A stretch of DNA of 64,000 bases from Chlorella sorokiniana (Eukaryota; Chlorophyta; Trebouxiophyceae; Chlorellales; Chlorellaceae): NCBI GenBank assembly GCA_025917655.1, contig CP084620.1, forward strand, positions 3,154,016-3,218,015, given 5' to 3'. Positions 45,368-58,366 of this stretch are shown here, in pieces. The notes below the pieces were generated by a model. The model ran no database searches. It was not told where the DNA came from and was given only the letters and a program-made list of their open reading frames with translations. The translations under genes and the position numbers were made by a program. How positions within the stretch are numbered: position 1 is the first letter of the stretch; the number at the start of each line of letters is the position of its first letter.

Positions 45368-48300
45368 TCAACCGGCGCTGGCCTGAGGAGGGCCTGCCTG
45401 CGGGGGAGCGCCGCCGCCGCCGGTGGCATTCAGCTGCACCGGCAGCAGCACCGTGTCTATGACCTGGGCCAGACCCTGCAGGCAGTTGTGCGCATGAAGC
45501 AGGGCAGGATTTCATCAACATGACAAAAGCACCGGCTGCAGCCCGCAAGCACAGGCTGAGCACAACCGAGGAGGCCAGCTCGCTGCACGTGCCACACTGC
45601 CGGCAACTCGACCCCCTACTGCCCACGCTTGGCGGCACCACAGGGGCGCGCGTCCAAACGCAGCGCTGCCAGCTCACCCCGCAGACCGCCACGTCAGGCA
45701 CCAGCATGTACGCCGTGCTGCCCACAGCCTGGAAGGAGATGTCGGTGTCGGCGTCACCGCCCCGCCGCACTGTAAGCGCCAGCGGGACGCCCTGTGGGGG
45801 GCCAAGCAGCAAAATGGCCGGTCAGGCAGCAATCGCTGGTCGTGACTTGGCCAGTGATGCAGTAATGCAGAGCAAGCATCGCGATGGCGGCAGCGATGAC
45901 GCAAGGCGGCGGTGCCTTATCGCTGCCAACACACCACGCAGACTTGTGCCGCTGCTGCCCCCTTCCCACGCCGTGTCCGTGTGTGCAGCTCCGACTGCCA
46001 TTGCCGCCCGTGTGGCTGGTATATCCCCCCAAAGCGCGCCTGAGCATCCTTGGCCAGCGTGGCCAGCAACTGCCCATCCCGCATTGCGTCCGCGCTGCAC
46101 ACAAAGAAAGGAGGCAGACAAGAGGGCGGTTCAGACTCTAGAATCCCCCGCACCAGCAGCTAGCCGATCGCATCTGAACGCCCAAACTGGAGGGTAACCA
46201 CCCACGGCCGCATCCACTCAGACACACACATGCCACTCAGTGCACAGCTGCCTGTCACTGCTGCACCCAGCCACCCCACCTGACAGTCTCGTTGACGATG
46301 TGGTACGAGGCCAGGGCGGTGAGGGCCCGCTGGCTCAGGAGGAGCGCCTGGGCTCAAGGGCGAAACGGGTGGGGCTCCGCAAACCAGGGCCAGACATGTA
46401 GCATTGGCCCATAAGCACATGCCTTCTGTGCCCCGTGCACCACCCAGGCAGCTGCGTCGAGCACCTGCATGGTGGGGGTCGAGCTGCGCGTAGAGCGAGT
46501 CCAGGGCGGTGTCGGTGGGCACCAGGTAGGTGGCGCTGGAGGGGGCCGGCACCAGGTCCTGGCAGAGCGGGGAGGGGGCACAATGTTGGCTGTGTGCGGC
46601 GGGGATGGAAGAAGGGCTGGGAGGGGGGGGGGGGTGGGGGTGGGGGCCAGGGGGCCTCCCATTTTGCAGCCCAGGAGCAGTCTCGCCAAAGGCCAGCCAA
46701 AATGCTCTTGCTATCCTGCATGTGCAAGTGCTCCAGCGCACACCGCCAAACGCAAGCGGGCAGACGCGTCCTGAAGGTGCGGCTGCCCAGCCTGAGCAAG
46801 CGGCCGCCACGCACCCAGCCGAACTGCGACGCCAGCTGGCTGATGCGGGAGAAGTACTGCGGGTATGTTTCCACCAGGTCACGTACCGTGATGCAGCTCC
46901 CAGATGTACCGTCTGCAGTACCAATCGGTGCAGTACTTCCAGCGGGGCTACCAGCACCTATGCCGCCTGTGGTGCTCGGAGACCTTGCGGCGGCAGCCAT
47001 AACAGCCGGCGGAGGCATCATGGAGGCAGCCCCTGGGCTGGCAGCTGGGCTGGCAGCTGGGCTGGCAGCTGGGCTGGCTAGGGCAGGTTGAACCGCGGTG
47101 GCGCCGCTGCTGGCTGGACTTTGCGCCACGTTGGACGCCAGAGCCGGCATAGAGGCAGAGGGCAGCACTGCCGTGGGCGGGGTGCGGCCGCGGCCTGGCC
47201 GCCGTCCGTCGCTGCTCCAGCTGAGCTGGATGTTGGCTGGGTGGCAACGGAGGAGCCCACGAGAAGCTGCGGAGACGGCTGGCCGGCGCCAAGCGCCGCC
47301 CCAGGTCTGCCGCAATCTGGGCGTTGCTGGAGGTAGCGGCGGGGCTGCTGCCAGCTGTCACAGGGCTTGGCGAGGCTGGAAGGGCCGGGCTTGGAAGGGC
47401 AGGCGTTTGGGGCGGGACGCTGCCACCGCTTCCGCCGAAACCAGGAGCAGTGCCGTCGTTGGGCTGAAGTTCAAACACGCCCGGCTGCAGCTGCGCCTGA
47501 GAAGCTGGCAGCACCAGCGACGGCGGCGGCGGCGGAGCCAAAGCAACGGCCCCGGTGCCGCCATCCGTTGCCGCCGCTGGTGGCGCCGCAGCTGGCGCCG
47601 CTGGGGGCGCCGCAGGTGGCTCTGGCGGCAGCGGGGAAGGGGATGGCGGAGCAGGAGGGGGCGGCGAGTAGCCAGCCGCCGTTGCATCCACCTCAGCCTG
47701 CGCCGTCGCGGGCAAGTAGCTCTCGTACCCGGCGCTGAGGTTGAGCTGGCCGAGCTGCGCGCCCGCTTCATACTCGTCGATGAGAGGGGTGCGGGGGGTG
47801 AGGGGGCGTCGATGACGTGGACAACTGCGCGCACCAGGTGTGTGTGTGTGCCTCTTGCAAACAAACGCTGTGCCCCCCGCTCAAAGGCCGCGTATGGACA
47901 GAGTAGCCACCCCACAAACACCCTCCCCCACCCCACAAGCACACCATGCCGCTGCCGCCCCTCACCGGCCCCGCCGCAGGTACGCAGCTCTGGCCCCACC
48001 AGCGCCGCCGATACATTGCCGTACTCTCCCATCAGGCCCACCTCCCCCTCCTGCGCTTAAGGGGGAAGGAATGCTTTGGGGTGTGGAAGGGCAAGAAGAG
48101 TGGTGACAGGGACCCCGGGTGGAGGCGAAGCACAAGGAAAGCGAGGGTTGGTGCGCGCAGAGGGGAGGCAGCAGGACAGCCTGTCGCCCCCTGATCAATG
48201 GATGCCAGCGCATGACATTGTGAAGGGGCGGCAGGCTTCAGACAAATGCGCGCGCTGCTGATGCAGCAATCGGCAGCCGGCACTGGCGGCGGCCCCACCT

Positions 48301-51300
48301 CCGGGCCCGGCACCACCCCAATCGTGTGGCCGTCAAAAAGGGTTGGCAGCTCCTCGCCCGCCATCTGCGGGGCAGGGAGACAGCGGCCACGCAGATGAAG
48401 CTGGTAAGAAAGGATGCAGCAGCAAGATTGGTGCGGTCGGAAGGGGCAGCTGCTTCGCAGGAAGCAGCCATTGCTTCACAGGACGTGGTGCATTTGGCAG
48501 CCCGGAAGTTTGCAAGAGAGGCAGCGAGCAGCGGCTCTGCAGAGTCGCTCTCAGCTGGCAGGGGATGAGGCGGGGGAGAGCTCCTTCTTGCGGCTGCATA
48601 AGAACCTGGCTTGCCAACCAACTGATCAGCTGCTGACACAGGCAACAAAATTGATATAACTTGCCTCCTGCAGCTGGCGCGCGGTGAGGCCACCCTCCGG
48701 CACAATGCTGTAGGCCACGCTGGCGTGCAGCAGGCGCGTGTCGCGGGCCAGGTCAGCCAGAAGCTGCATAGAAAGTGGGACCAGCAGCACTGTCTGAGAA
48801 AAGGCGGTAGGCAGTTGACTGCAAGCAGCATGGCCACCCTGAAAGGTGGGACAGCGGCGGCCAACACGACATGTTCCAGCAGCCGTTCTCGGCTGGTGCA
48901 GCGAGCGTGTGCAACGGCAGCGAAGCAAGGCAGCAGCGCAACCCCATCCAACCTGCTGTGCATCCTGCGACCCAGGCTGCAGGAAGCCAGCGATGGTGGT
49001 CTGCTGGGCAGCGTCTGCAAGCATGACCAGACGGAGGGGCAAGCGAAGACAGAAGCATGTCAAGCTGAGCTGCAGGCATCCACACAAGGCGTGTGTGCTG
49101 CTGCAGTTCCGATGCGGCACAGGAGGCAGCCTGTCACTGACGGTCACAAAAGTCCCACCGCTAACAGCAAAAAGGGTGAAGTTCTGGCCAGGCCTACTGA
49201 AGTCCCACTGCGGGCAGGGAGCAGGAGGAAGGGGTGGGGGGGGCACAGAAAAGAGAGGGCAGGAGGCGAGGAGGCACTGCCATCTCCAAGCACGCGTCAC
49301 GCAAACCTCCCCACGTTTGGAACACATGGCAGCCGCGCCCACCCCGAGAGGGCCATCGTCGTTCGGTAAATGCTGAGCTGCGGCGACGCCTGGATGGCGG
49401 CGGCAACCGAGGGGTAGCATCCGCCCGGGCCGGGCGCAGCGGCAATGCTTGGCTCCGCCGTGGCCCCGGAGGCCTGCAGCCCCCACTGCCCGGTCGTATG
49501 GCAGCACACGCTGGATGGGGCGCACTGGCATCAGCACGGCGTCTATCACGTGCACAACTGCAAGGGGCGGCACCAGGAAGTTGTACCGCGAGCTCCAGCA
49601 GCACCGCACCGCCGCGGCAGGTCGGGCGGGCCTGGTACCCTCACCAGCCACAGCAGCAGACAACACCTTAAGTAGGAACGCTTCGTGTATGCTCACACAC
49701 CGACCACGCACCCGCTCACCCCACCACCACCCTCACCACCCACCCAACGCTCACCCCACTGCCCTCCCACCCACCCACCCACCCGTCGTGCACACCAGGA
49801 TGTCGGCTCGCACCAGGAAGGCGGAGTTGGTGCCGCCCACCAGGCGCAGCTGGAAATGGCAGGGGGTAAGGGTGTGTGTTGGTGTTTGTGTGTGGGGAGG
49901 ATTGGCCTTGCCAGCCTAGTAGGGCATCTTCAAGCAGGGGCAGGGGTGTGGTGGGATGGAGTGGGGACGTGCGCGCGTGCAACAACGACTGAAGTCAATG
50001 TGCCAACATCACCCAAGCTCCCCAGAACCGCTGCACCTGCACATGTGCAAGCGCATACGCCGCTGGAGCTCAATCTCTTAACAGGCGGCAGCCAGAGCAA
50101 CTCACCGCCGTCGCGTTGACCTGCTGCGCCCGCAGCAGCGCCCTGGCAGCTCAGTGGGCAGCGGCGTCCCGGCAGCGGCGGCACGGCTCAGATCGGCGTA
50201 GCTGGGGCAAGGGAAGGGGGAGGCTCGCGGCAGGAGAGCGTAATAGGGAGTTCCATCCTTCCTGCAGCCTTCGAGCTGCTGCCGTGCAGCCGCAGCATCC
50301 TTCGAACAGTGCTGGTCATCCCGTGCAACAGCCACGGAAGGATGTGGTGCGCATCTGCGTATGCCTGCTCATGGCCGAGAACAGAGGCAAGGCCCTCGCC
50401 TGAGGGGCTGGGGCAGGGCGTGGTAGGCCAGCAGCGACTCGAGCTGGCGCGAGTAGAGGTACACGTTGGATGAGTTGAGACCCTGCGGTACGGGAGCGGT
50501 GCAAGGAGAGGCAGTACATGTTAAAATGCCGCGCACAAGAAAGAGTGCCAGTGTCGCAATGCAATGCATGGCACAAGGGCACGCATGCAGCCAGCCGCCC
50601 GGCCGGGCCTGGGAGCAGCGCAAGGACCAGACAAGGAAAGAAGACGCCCACATGCACGGCGCTGTCATCAACAGAGTCATAAGTGTTTCCCCCTTCACGC
50701 TGGGCGCCCTATCCCAACAAAAAAGCCTGCCTGTTCCAGCAGGAAGGCCTGGATGGCGTCGTTGTTTGGCAGCAGCAGCGTGGCGGCGAGGCGGGGGTCC
50801 GTCAGGCGCTGCTGCTGCCAGCCGGTGAGGGCGGCCAGGGCAAGGAAGAGGGCAAGGTCTGGGGCGCCCCTGCGACACGACGTGGGCGGAGCAGGGAAAA
50901 GCAACAGTTAGGGTAGAAGAGCATGTTGGCAGTAGGGCCATGTGTCAGCATTGAACCCAGCCTGGACAGGCTTAGACTGCATCAGCAGCATGCACATTGC
51001 TCACAGCTAGCAGAGGTTGGCTGGAGTGGAGAGACAAGCTGCCACGATACGCAGCCGGCTCACCGCGCATAGTTGAGGATGTCTGTGGTGCAGCCCGCGG
51101 GGTCGGCAGCAGCGGCAGCCGCCTGCTCGGGCGCCGCGGGACCGCCCAGGGCTTGGAACAGCGGCTGCAGCAGCTCCTGCCGGGAGGCCGGCCCCGGGGG
51201 AGGGGGAGGGAGGGCGGCGGCGGCGGCGGCGGCGGAGGCGGCGAAGGAGGGCTGGCCGGGCGCCCGCGGGCGGGGCTGCCTGGGCGGTGGCGGCTGCAGT

Positions 51301-52274
51301 AGGGGCAGGCGCTGGGGGGTGGAGGCCCCGGGATGGTGGCGGCGGAGGCGGTGGCGGCGGGCAGCGCGGGCAGCGGTTGCATGAACGCTGGCAGCTATTG
51401 CCCATCCAGGCCTCGCCGCACTTGTCCCACGCAGCCTGCTGGTGGCAAAGTGCAGAACCAAATTTCAAACAGAATCAAAAAGCGCGGCGACTGCAGCTTT
51501 GCACTCTGATGAGTGAAAGCGTCGGCGGCGCACGAGCCATCCCAGGCAATACGACTGCAGCAGACAGGCAGCCACAACCGGCTGGCTGTCAATCTGCTCT
51601 GTCAATCTGCAAAAAGGGGCACCCGCCTGCTGGGCGCAGGTGTAGCGACCGTCAGGCGGCACGTCGGCGCACACGCACTGACCGGGGCAGGCGCAGCGAC
51701 CGCAGGTCAGGGAGCACAGGCCTTGGGCGACCATCCAGGTGGCAAAACTGCATGGACATAAGAGGGACCAGCGGCACGGGGCACGATTGTGCGGGGGAGC
51801 TGGTTTGAGCGGCAGAGCGCGCACGGATGGAGAGGGCACGGCAAGGGGTGTGGCTCGCAGCGTTGCCCCGTGAGGAGTATGCGAGGTGGTTGAAGCATCG
51901 CATGCAAAAGGGGTGGCGTCACATGTGCATGCAGCCACCGCGCACCAGTTGCCCGCGTCCCGCTGCGACACGCAGGAGGTCCCACTGGGAACGCGGTCCG
52001 CGCAGGGGCAGCCCGGCGATGCGCCAGCGCTGCTGCCATTGCCGCCATCGGTTGGGGCCCCCTGGAGAGCATGCACTAAGGGTTCAGAGGAAACCAGCTG
52101 CCGACGTGCCGCCGCTGAAAGTGTGACGGGTTCGGGGGTCGCTGGGTGCGGCTGGGGCACGGCCAGGGGCTCTGCCAGTGCCCAATGGCCATCCAAGGCT
52201 GAGGCTGAGGCTGGCAGGGCTCCCAGGAGCAAGCAGCAGCAGCAGGCAAGCAGCAGCGCCTCTGCTGCAGCCAT
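45368..52274 (-). CDS. Secreted ShK-domain and fasciclin (FAS1) cell-surface protein
   Basis: Likely cell-wall or extracellular adhesion protein. The start at 52274 opens a clear signal peptide (hydrophobic LLLACCCCLLLGALPASASA). Exons 1-3 (52274-51946, 51747-51627, 51435-51064) encode two ShK-like Cys-rich modules: CFATWMVAQGLCSLTCGRC and CGEAWMGNSCQRSCNRC. A poly-Pro stretch follows. Three FAS1 domains come next. One is at ~50873-49495 (LLLPNNDAIQAFL, LAYHALPQPL, VVHVIDAVLMP). The second is at ~49400-47790 (LLADLARDTRLLHASVAYSI, VVHVIDA). The third is at ~46950-45368 (ATYLVPTDTALDSLYAQLD, ALTALASYHIVNETV, VIDTVLLPVQL). Domains 2 and 3 are joined by a Pro/Ala/Ser-rich linker (47720-47030). 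The intron after 51627 has a GC donor. Several one-base breaks occur. Exon borders in the middle are approximate, and a split into two genes cannot be excluded. Confidence 0.8.
47033..47083 (-). repeat. 12-bp tandem repeat encoding SPAA units
   Basis: Four copies of GCTGGCAGCTGG-type units in the linker before the third FAS1 domain. The minus strand encodes repeated Ala-Ser-Pro-Ala, the kind of Ala/Ser/Pro motif that is hydroxylated and O-glycosylated in arabinogalactan proteins. Confidence 0.8.
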
Positions 52275-52895
52275 TGCAACTTGTTCGAGCAGAGTAGCAT
52301 CGATGGGGCGAATTCAGCGCCCGAGAGCGGATCATACTGCTTTCCAAAACGGCCGGGGTCCGTCGCCCATACCTGCTGCCGCTGCCAGTCAGCGGGCGGC
52401 GGCAGCAGCAATGCATGGAGGCGATGCAGGCTTTGTTAGCCACTAAGATCGTTTTACACCCAACACATGCGCGTGAACGCATCAGTAGCAGCGCCTGCGC
52501 TGCGCCGACGCTTTTTAGCACCGATCAGGGCTGATTACATTAGGCCATGTGAAAAACGTGACGAGTTTGAATGTGCCGACAAACCTCTCATTTGCCGCCA
52601 CGGAAGCTGTTGGCAGATTGATTCAAGGGCCTGTGACTCAGCCTGTGACTGGGCCTGTGACGTGGCGTGCCTTCGCAACAGTAGCTCTTCACTTCCCCGA
52701 GCTCCTTTACTGCTCACTTGCAAGGCGCTTGTCGCTCCAAGTAGCCCTTTGAAGCCGTGCAGCGCATGCCAGCAGATGAGGGACAACAAACTGCGGAGAG
52801 TGGCCCTGCTGCCCCGCTGTCTGTTACGGTAGCAAACAACAAGCCCAGGTAGGGCCCGTAACATCTGCTGCGTTGCTGCAAGCACACGGTGTGTC
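52275..52895. other. Divergent intergenic region, fasciclin / glycosyltransferase
   Basis: About 620 bases of lower GC, probably both promoters. It contains three direct copies of GCCTGTGACT-like units at about 52628-52664 (CCTGTGACTCAGCCTGTGAC, then GGGCCTGTGACG), a possible tandem regulatory element. Confidence 0.5.
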
Positions 52896-55279
52896 TTGTC
52901 TGCTCCCGCATGGTTACCGCCGCCTCCCCTGCCGCTTGCACCTGCCGAATGCAGGCTCTGCTGGCTCCCCCTCGCCCTCGCCGCCGCGACCGTTGCCCTG
53001 CTGCTGGCCCTGGGTTACGGCGGGGGCGTGCTGCGGCGGTCGGCGTGCACGGGGCTGCAGTTGCCGCACTTCTTGCCCGCGGCAGGGCACAACAGCACAG
53101 ATGCAGTGCTGCCTGCCAGCTACGGCGGCGTGCATCGCTACTCCATTCCGGGAGATCTGCCCAAGGCGCCGCCTGCAACGGACACGGAAACGCCGCGGTC
53201 GGGCGTGCTGCATGTTTATCTGAAAGCTCTGAAGTGGCCGGTGAGGGCTGAGCCGCCGCGGTGACGCACCAACGCCGGCCGCTGCATGCGTCGCGGCGTG
53301 TGGGTCACTGCATGCACCGAACCGTCTGCGCGGTGCTTGTGCCCTGATTACAACCTCATCATGCCATCACGCCCTCTCGACCCCCCCCCCGCTTTGCTTC
53401 CCACATCCCCGCCTGCGTCCCATTCTGCTGACCGCCTGCTTGCGCGCACGCTTTCCTCCAGGCCGACGACGGCTCTCCCTACCACCTGCGCCTGCGGGGC
53501 TTTGTGGCCTTTGAGTCCACCGTCCCGCCTGCCCACTGGCCCTTCCTCTACACTTTCAGCAACCCTCCTGAAGTTGCCTCCCGGCTGCACCTGGCGCTGG
53601 CGGCGGGTCCCTTCAACGGCAGCACATGGCGCTGGCGGCGCCGCCTCACGCTGGGGCTGTCTACTGGTATTTGCGAGGGCAGCCGAGGGGCCAGCGACGC
53701 CGAGTTCGCGGCATGCGTGACACGGGAGGCGGCGGCGCCTAAAAACTGGTACAACCTGGCGCAGCTGGATGCCAACTTGGGCCATACGGCAGACACAGAC
53801 TTCAGCTTGCTGGTGGAGGGCTGGCCCCGCAGAGCCGACCTCTCAGCCCAGCTATCCGCCGCTCTAAAGGCCCCCTGGCAGAAGCAGCACCGGGCGACGT
53901 CGCTGCGGTCAAGCGATCGGCGGCAACGGCGGCTGCGGCACACGGCGGCAGCGACGGGGCGGGTGGAGGCAGCGGCGGCGGCAACAGCGAGCTTCGACCG
54001 CCGGCAGTGTACCGCGCTCTTCCGTACATGACCACCATCCCGCCCGAGGTGGTGGCGGGCATCCTACGGTGTGTTACTACGACACGGTATCAGAGGAAAG
54101 CAGTGCCACCGTAAAGCTGTGCTGCTGCATGCTGCAGTCTTGCGTGCAAGCACGGGCCTGCGTGCCATTTGCTGCCTGCTGTTGACGCCCGCCACATTGC
54201 TCTCCAGCTTCTACGCATTTGCAGACCTCCCTTCCATGCACCCTCCAACACAGCCAACACAGCCTACACCCCCATCTACATCCCACCAGCACACCCACCC
54301 GCCATGCTTGCCCCTTGCCCGCTGCCCCATTGCCAGTTGGAGCGACGAGTATCATGCTCCACTGGGCCTCGCCGCCACCATCATGCATGTACTGCCGCGT
54401 GATGCCGCTGCACTGGCACAACAACCGGCTGTGCAGGAGCTGGTAGCCGCCGGCCGGCTGCTGCTGGTGCTCTGGGACCAATTTCAGTTGTACGACGGCT
54501 GGCGCGACTACGACCTGCAGGTGGGCCCCACGGTCCGCAAGACAGGCTGCCGCCACTGCCCTGGGCTGGGGTGCTAGGGTGGCTGCGGTTTTGCTGCTCA
54601 GCAAGGCGTGGACGCCGGCTTGCTGGCGCGCCCACCTGCTTCTCACCCTTGCAAGAAATCACCTCTCTGCCTTGCAACTCTTGGTTTCTTGCCGCCCGGC
54701 AGATTGTGGAGGCGCATCCGGTGCTGTCCATGTGGGGTCGCCGCGTGCTGGTGCTGGTAGCTGACCTGGACGAGTTCATTGTACCTGCGGTACCAGGCAC
54801 TACCCTGCCGAGCATGCTGGCTCTGGGCGGCTGTCTCGCGGCTTCGCGCTTGCGCCCGAGTGTCGCGTGCTGGAGCGGCGAGCGCTCTATGCAACCGAGC
54901 AGGAAAAACTGCACCTGATGAGCCGAGGTGGTGGCGCACCGGCGCTGGCCCGTCGCCATTGCGGCGGTACCGCTTGGCCGGCGTTCACACTGGCGGCCCC
55001 AAGTCGCTGGTGGACCCGGGGGCCGTGTTACCGCCCTCGGTGCACTTCACTGCGGTGTGCGCTGGAAGGGCTCTGCCACCGGCCAACGAGTCGTCACCCG
55101 ACCCGCTGCCCTCGCCTTGCGCCTCCTACAAGCCCTGCTCATGGGTTGCCCCAGTCTCTTGCGCCTGGCTTGGGCATGTATGGAACATGTTCACTGTGAG
55201 AAAATCGCAGCCGGCTGTGGGTGCTGAGCGCGCCCCCATCCAGCCGTCCGACTGGCTTTGGATGCTGCCGCCGGCGTAG
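52896..55279 (+). CDS. GT92 (DUF23)-like type II membrane glycosyltransferase
   Basis: Probable Golgi glycosyltransferase acting on wall or secreted glycans. Exons ~52896-53240, 53462-54068, 54337-54520 and 54713-55279. The N-terminus has one membrane anchor (LPLALAAATVALLLALGYG) followed by a lumenal stem with a potential N-glycosylation site (HNST). Exon 2 has YHLRLRGFVAFESTVPPAHW and VYRALPYMTTIPPEVVAGIL. Exon 3 has QELVAAGRLLLVLWDQF. Exon 4 carries the acidic metal-binding motif of the family, RVLVLVADLDEFIVP. Downstream comes KSLVDPGAVLPPSVHF, like the conserved Lys/His region of DUF23, and HVWNMF. The start is unclear: the ATG at 52910 is one frame off the membrane segment. Further one-base breaks fall near 53890, 54835 and 54955. 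The family is likely; substrate unknown. Confidence 0.72.
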
Positions 55280-55403
55280 CGGCGGCTCGCTGATGCGCTA
55301 TCTGGCCGTTCTGCAACCCCACCCCGCTGCTGCTGTCTTCCATTTTATCTGCCGCACTGGTACCCGTGTCTTCCCACCCTTTTTTTGAGATGCTCCCGGA
55401 TCA

Positions 55404-55408
55404 TGTAA
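55404..55408 (+). terminator. TGTAA poly(A) signal, glycosyltransferase gene
   Basis: TGTAA 125 bases after the stop codon, the same spacing as at F-box gene 2. Confidence 0.5.
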
Positions 55409-58366
55409 AACTGAAAACATGTGCGCCACGTTCGCACGGTGGGGGCGTCGCGTGTGCATGGGCTGCAAGGTGTACCTGGCATGGATTGATTCCAAGATTT
55501 TCTAGTGGGCAGCTCATTGCATGCTCATCAGATTTATCTGGCCTGAACGCTTGTGCTTGCGTTTGTGCATGCGGTGAATAAGTGCGGACATGACTTGGTC
55601 AATCCCCACGGTTATGTTCTGGGAGACAGTCTGTACAATGTTTCGGAACCAAGCATCCATGAAGGTACGTCAATGCTCGGTAAGCTTTCTAGGCCTTGCA
55701 TTGCCAAATAATATATCTATAAACTTACGGTTCGTGATGGTATGCTTGGATGTAAAACGTTTTCGCTCTTCAAGACAACATTTTTGGGGGTTTTAGGGGA
55801 GCACTGAAAATCACCGAGCGGGCGGCCCCGCAGGGTGGGGGCTGGGGTGTGCAAAGTGGGGTGGGGTGCCACAGGGCAGCAAGGGTGCCAGTGGTGGTGC
55901 AGTGTGTGGGAGGGTGGGTGGAGGAGGTGGGCTGGCTGGGAGGGAAGTGGGGGCGAAGGGGCGACAGCGGGGGCACGTGAGGGATGCACGCGGCGGGGGG
56001 GGGCATGTTCAACCCACCTGCTGAGCCTTGTGGAGGAGCCTGGTTCTGCTGGGCCATGGTGTGCACCTGCACATGTGAGGAAGGTTGAGGTGTGTGAGGT
56101 GAGTGGGGCAATGTGCTGCATGGGTGCGACATGCGACGCCGGCGCCCGCAGCGCTCCGGCGACGAGCGGAGGCGGCGTGCCCTGGCCCCACCAATCATGG
56201 TGCATGCAAGCAGGGCTGCCACCCTCCCTCATCCAGCTCATAGTACAGGTCATGCTGGTTGTTGTTGGCAGGTTTTCCAGGCCAGCGACATACCAGGCAT
56301 GGCAGGAGGCCTGCAAGACAAGGCAGTGCAGGGACTGCTGTGCAGCAGCAGACACCCCCAGCCGACCCCCGCACCTCGGCCGGCGGCTGCGCAGATCGAC
56401 TATGGCAGCTGTCATGGGGCGGTTTGAAGGGCGATTCAGGCAACAACGGTCGGTTTCAGGGCTGGGGAAGTCGGTGCCCTCAGCACGGCGTCGCTGCGCT
56501 TGCTGGCACGCGCATTGTGCTGTGACGAAGGGAGAGGTGTGCCTGGGCGGTGCAGGCGCGTCCCGTGGTGCGGGTGGACTGTGGTTTGGGCGGGGGAGCG
56601 AGGGCAAGGATGGGGGACCTTCAAACGATGCAGATGGACGTTATGGACGACGATTTAGGGTGCACGCTTGTTGGGAGGCGTGGTCCAAAATAGCCCTGGT
56701 GGGGTGTGTACCTGCAGGTACTCCATCGCGCCCCAGCCGTTGGAAGGGCGAGCGGCTGCTGGAAAATGTTTGTGTGTGCGTGTGATCTCTATCTGAGGGG
56801 TGGCCCGATAGCCTGCTGGCCTCCAGCTGCCGCCAGCCCAGCTGTTGTACACCCAGCTGTTGTACCTCTGCTGGAGGGGGCTGGCCGGGGCAGGCCGTCC
56901 TTCCTCTCCTGCAACGCTTCTCCGTATTTTATGCGTCGTTTGCCACCTGCACCCCTCCCGGCTGTCGCCCCCTTCGCCAGGCGATGGCCATTAAGTTGCT
57001 ATTTGTACATAGCCCTGCGCGCCTTCAGAACTCTAGAGGTGTACGTCAGACGCCTTTCGGCGCAGCGCAGCCGTGCGACCGTGCAGTGCAGAACCGGGCT
57101 TGGCACTCCTCTGCCACTGCTGGCGGCACCGCCTGCGGACCATGGAACTTGCAGCATTGGTGGTGTGGGTGACATGCTGGGGGTCAGCCACTCATGGATG
57201 CCATCACAATGGTGTGTGGTTGCCAGGATCAGGTTTGCAGCCTGGATGAACAGCCCATGGAGCCTGGGGAGGTTTCCCTCGCCGCGGGCGCGCGTGGTCG
57301 TCGGGTGAACTCTTTGCGCATGTCGTCAGACTTCAGGCAGGGGTGTTCAGTGGTGGTTAGATGGCCCAGTACCTGCACTTTGTGTTTGGTTGAGCTGTGG
57401 TGGTGTTTGTTGTGAGGATATCAGCTGTGGCAACAAAGAAGTTTGGTGGGGGAGTTGTTGGGTCAATTTGCTCAGCGGGGGCGTCGCATACGCTTGCCTT
57501 CAAGGTGCAGCTGGCATGTATTGCAGCTTGGCAAGCTGCAGTGTGTAGGTGTATGCTGGAGCATCACTGGTGACCAGTTTTTGAAGCTGTGAAAGTTGTG
57601 GCAGAGTTTGGACAAGACTGTTGCATGGTGCTCAGTTTTCAGCGGGCACCGAAGGGTTTCATGACTTGATACAAGTCCAGGCATGGTGCCTTTCATTGGC
57701 CCACAAGCTTTCCCAGGCTTGACTCGTCATGTAAAGTGAGGCTGATGAAGTGGTTGCAGTTTATCTCACCAGAAAGATGTGACTGTGAGCTGGAACAATT
57801 TTTCAGTGAAACTGTGTCACACTGCTCGATGGGCTGAGATGGGTACACCAAGTTCAAGACAGATTCTAATAGGCTGCACTTATATTCTATGCCAGAACAG
57901 TACAGGAAAGCTTCCTGCAAAGTTACAGGTCGGTATTACACCATTTGGATGTAGTATCTCATGTCATTGTCTGTAATCAAGTGTGTTTCTGCCTCAGTCT
58001 TGACATGCTCTGATAGCATTGCACCACCTCCAGGACTGGTTTTGCAGGTTTAAAAGCTTGTCCAGTCTTGCTTTGGTGTATGCAAGGTGAATGCAAGCTT
58101 GGAGCTCAGTATTAACACCATTTAGATGTGAGTTCACATGATGTTGTGCTGCCTGCAAAGTGCAGCAGCGCCACAGGGTGAGCAGATTTCACAGAACCAC
58201 CTGCAGGGCTCATAACAATCGACAGCAAGTTTCCCTAGCTCAAATAAGTGTACAATGGCTGATCATAAACTTTCAGCACGTAAATGCACGATTTGATGCC
58301 AGCATTGATGTGGCTGACCTTGAGTTTCCCTGCTGCCAGCCTGCACGGTCATGCCTCCCCGCCAGA

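Noticed and set aside
55717-56607. Minus-strand open frame of about 296 codons, Pro/His/Ser-rich
   Set aside because: Low-complexity composition, no domain, and frames on the other strand are equally open. Not called as a gene.
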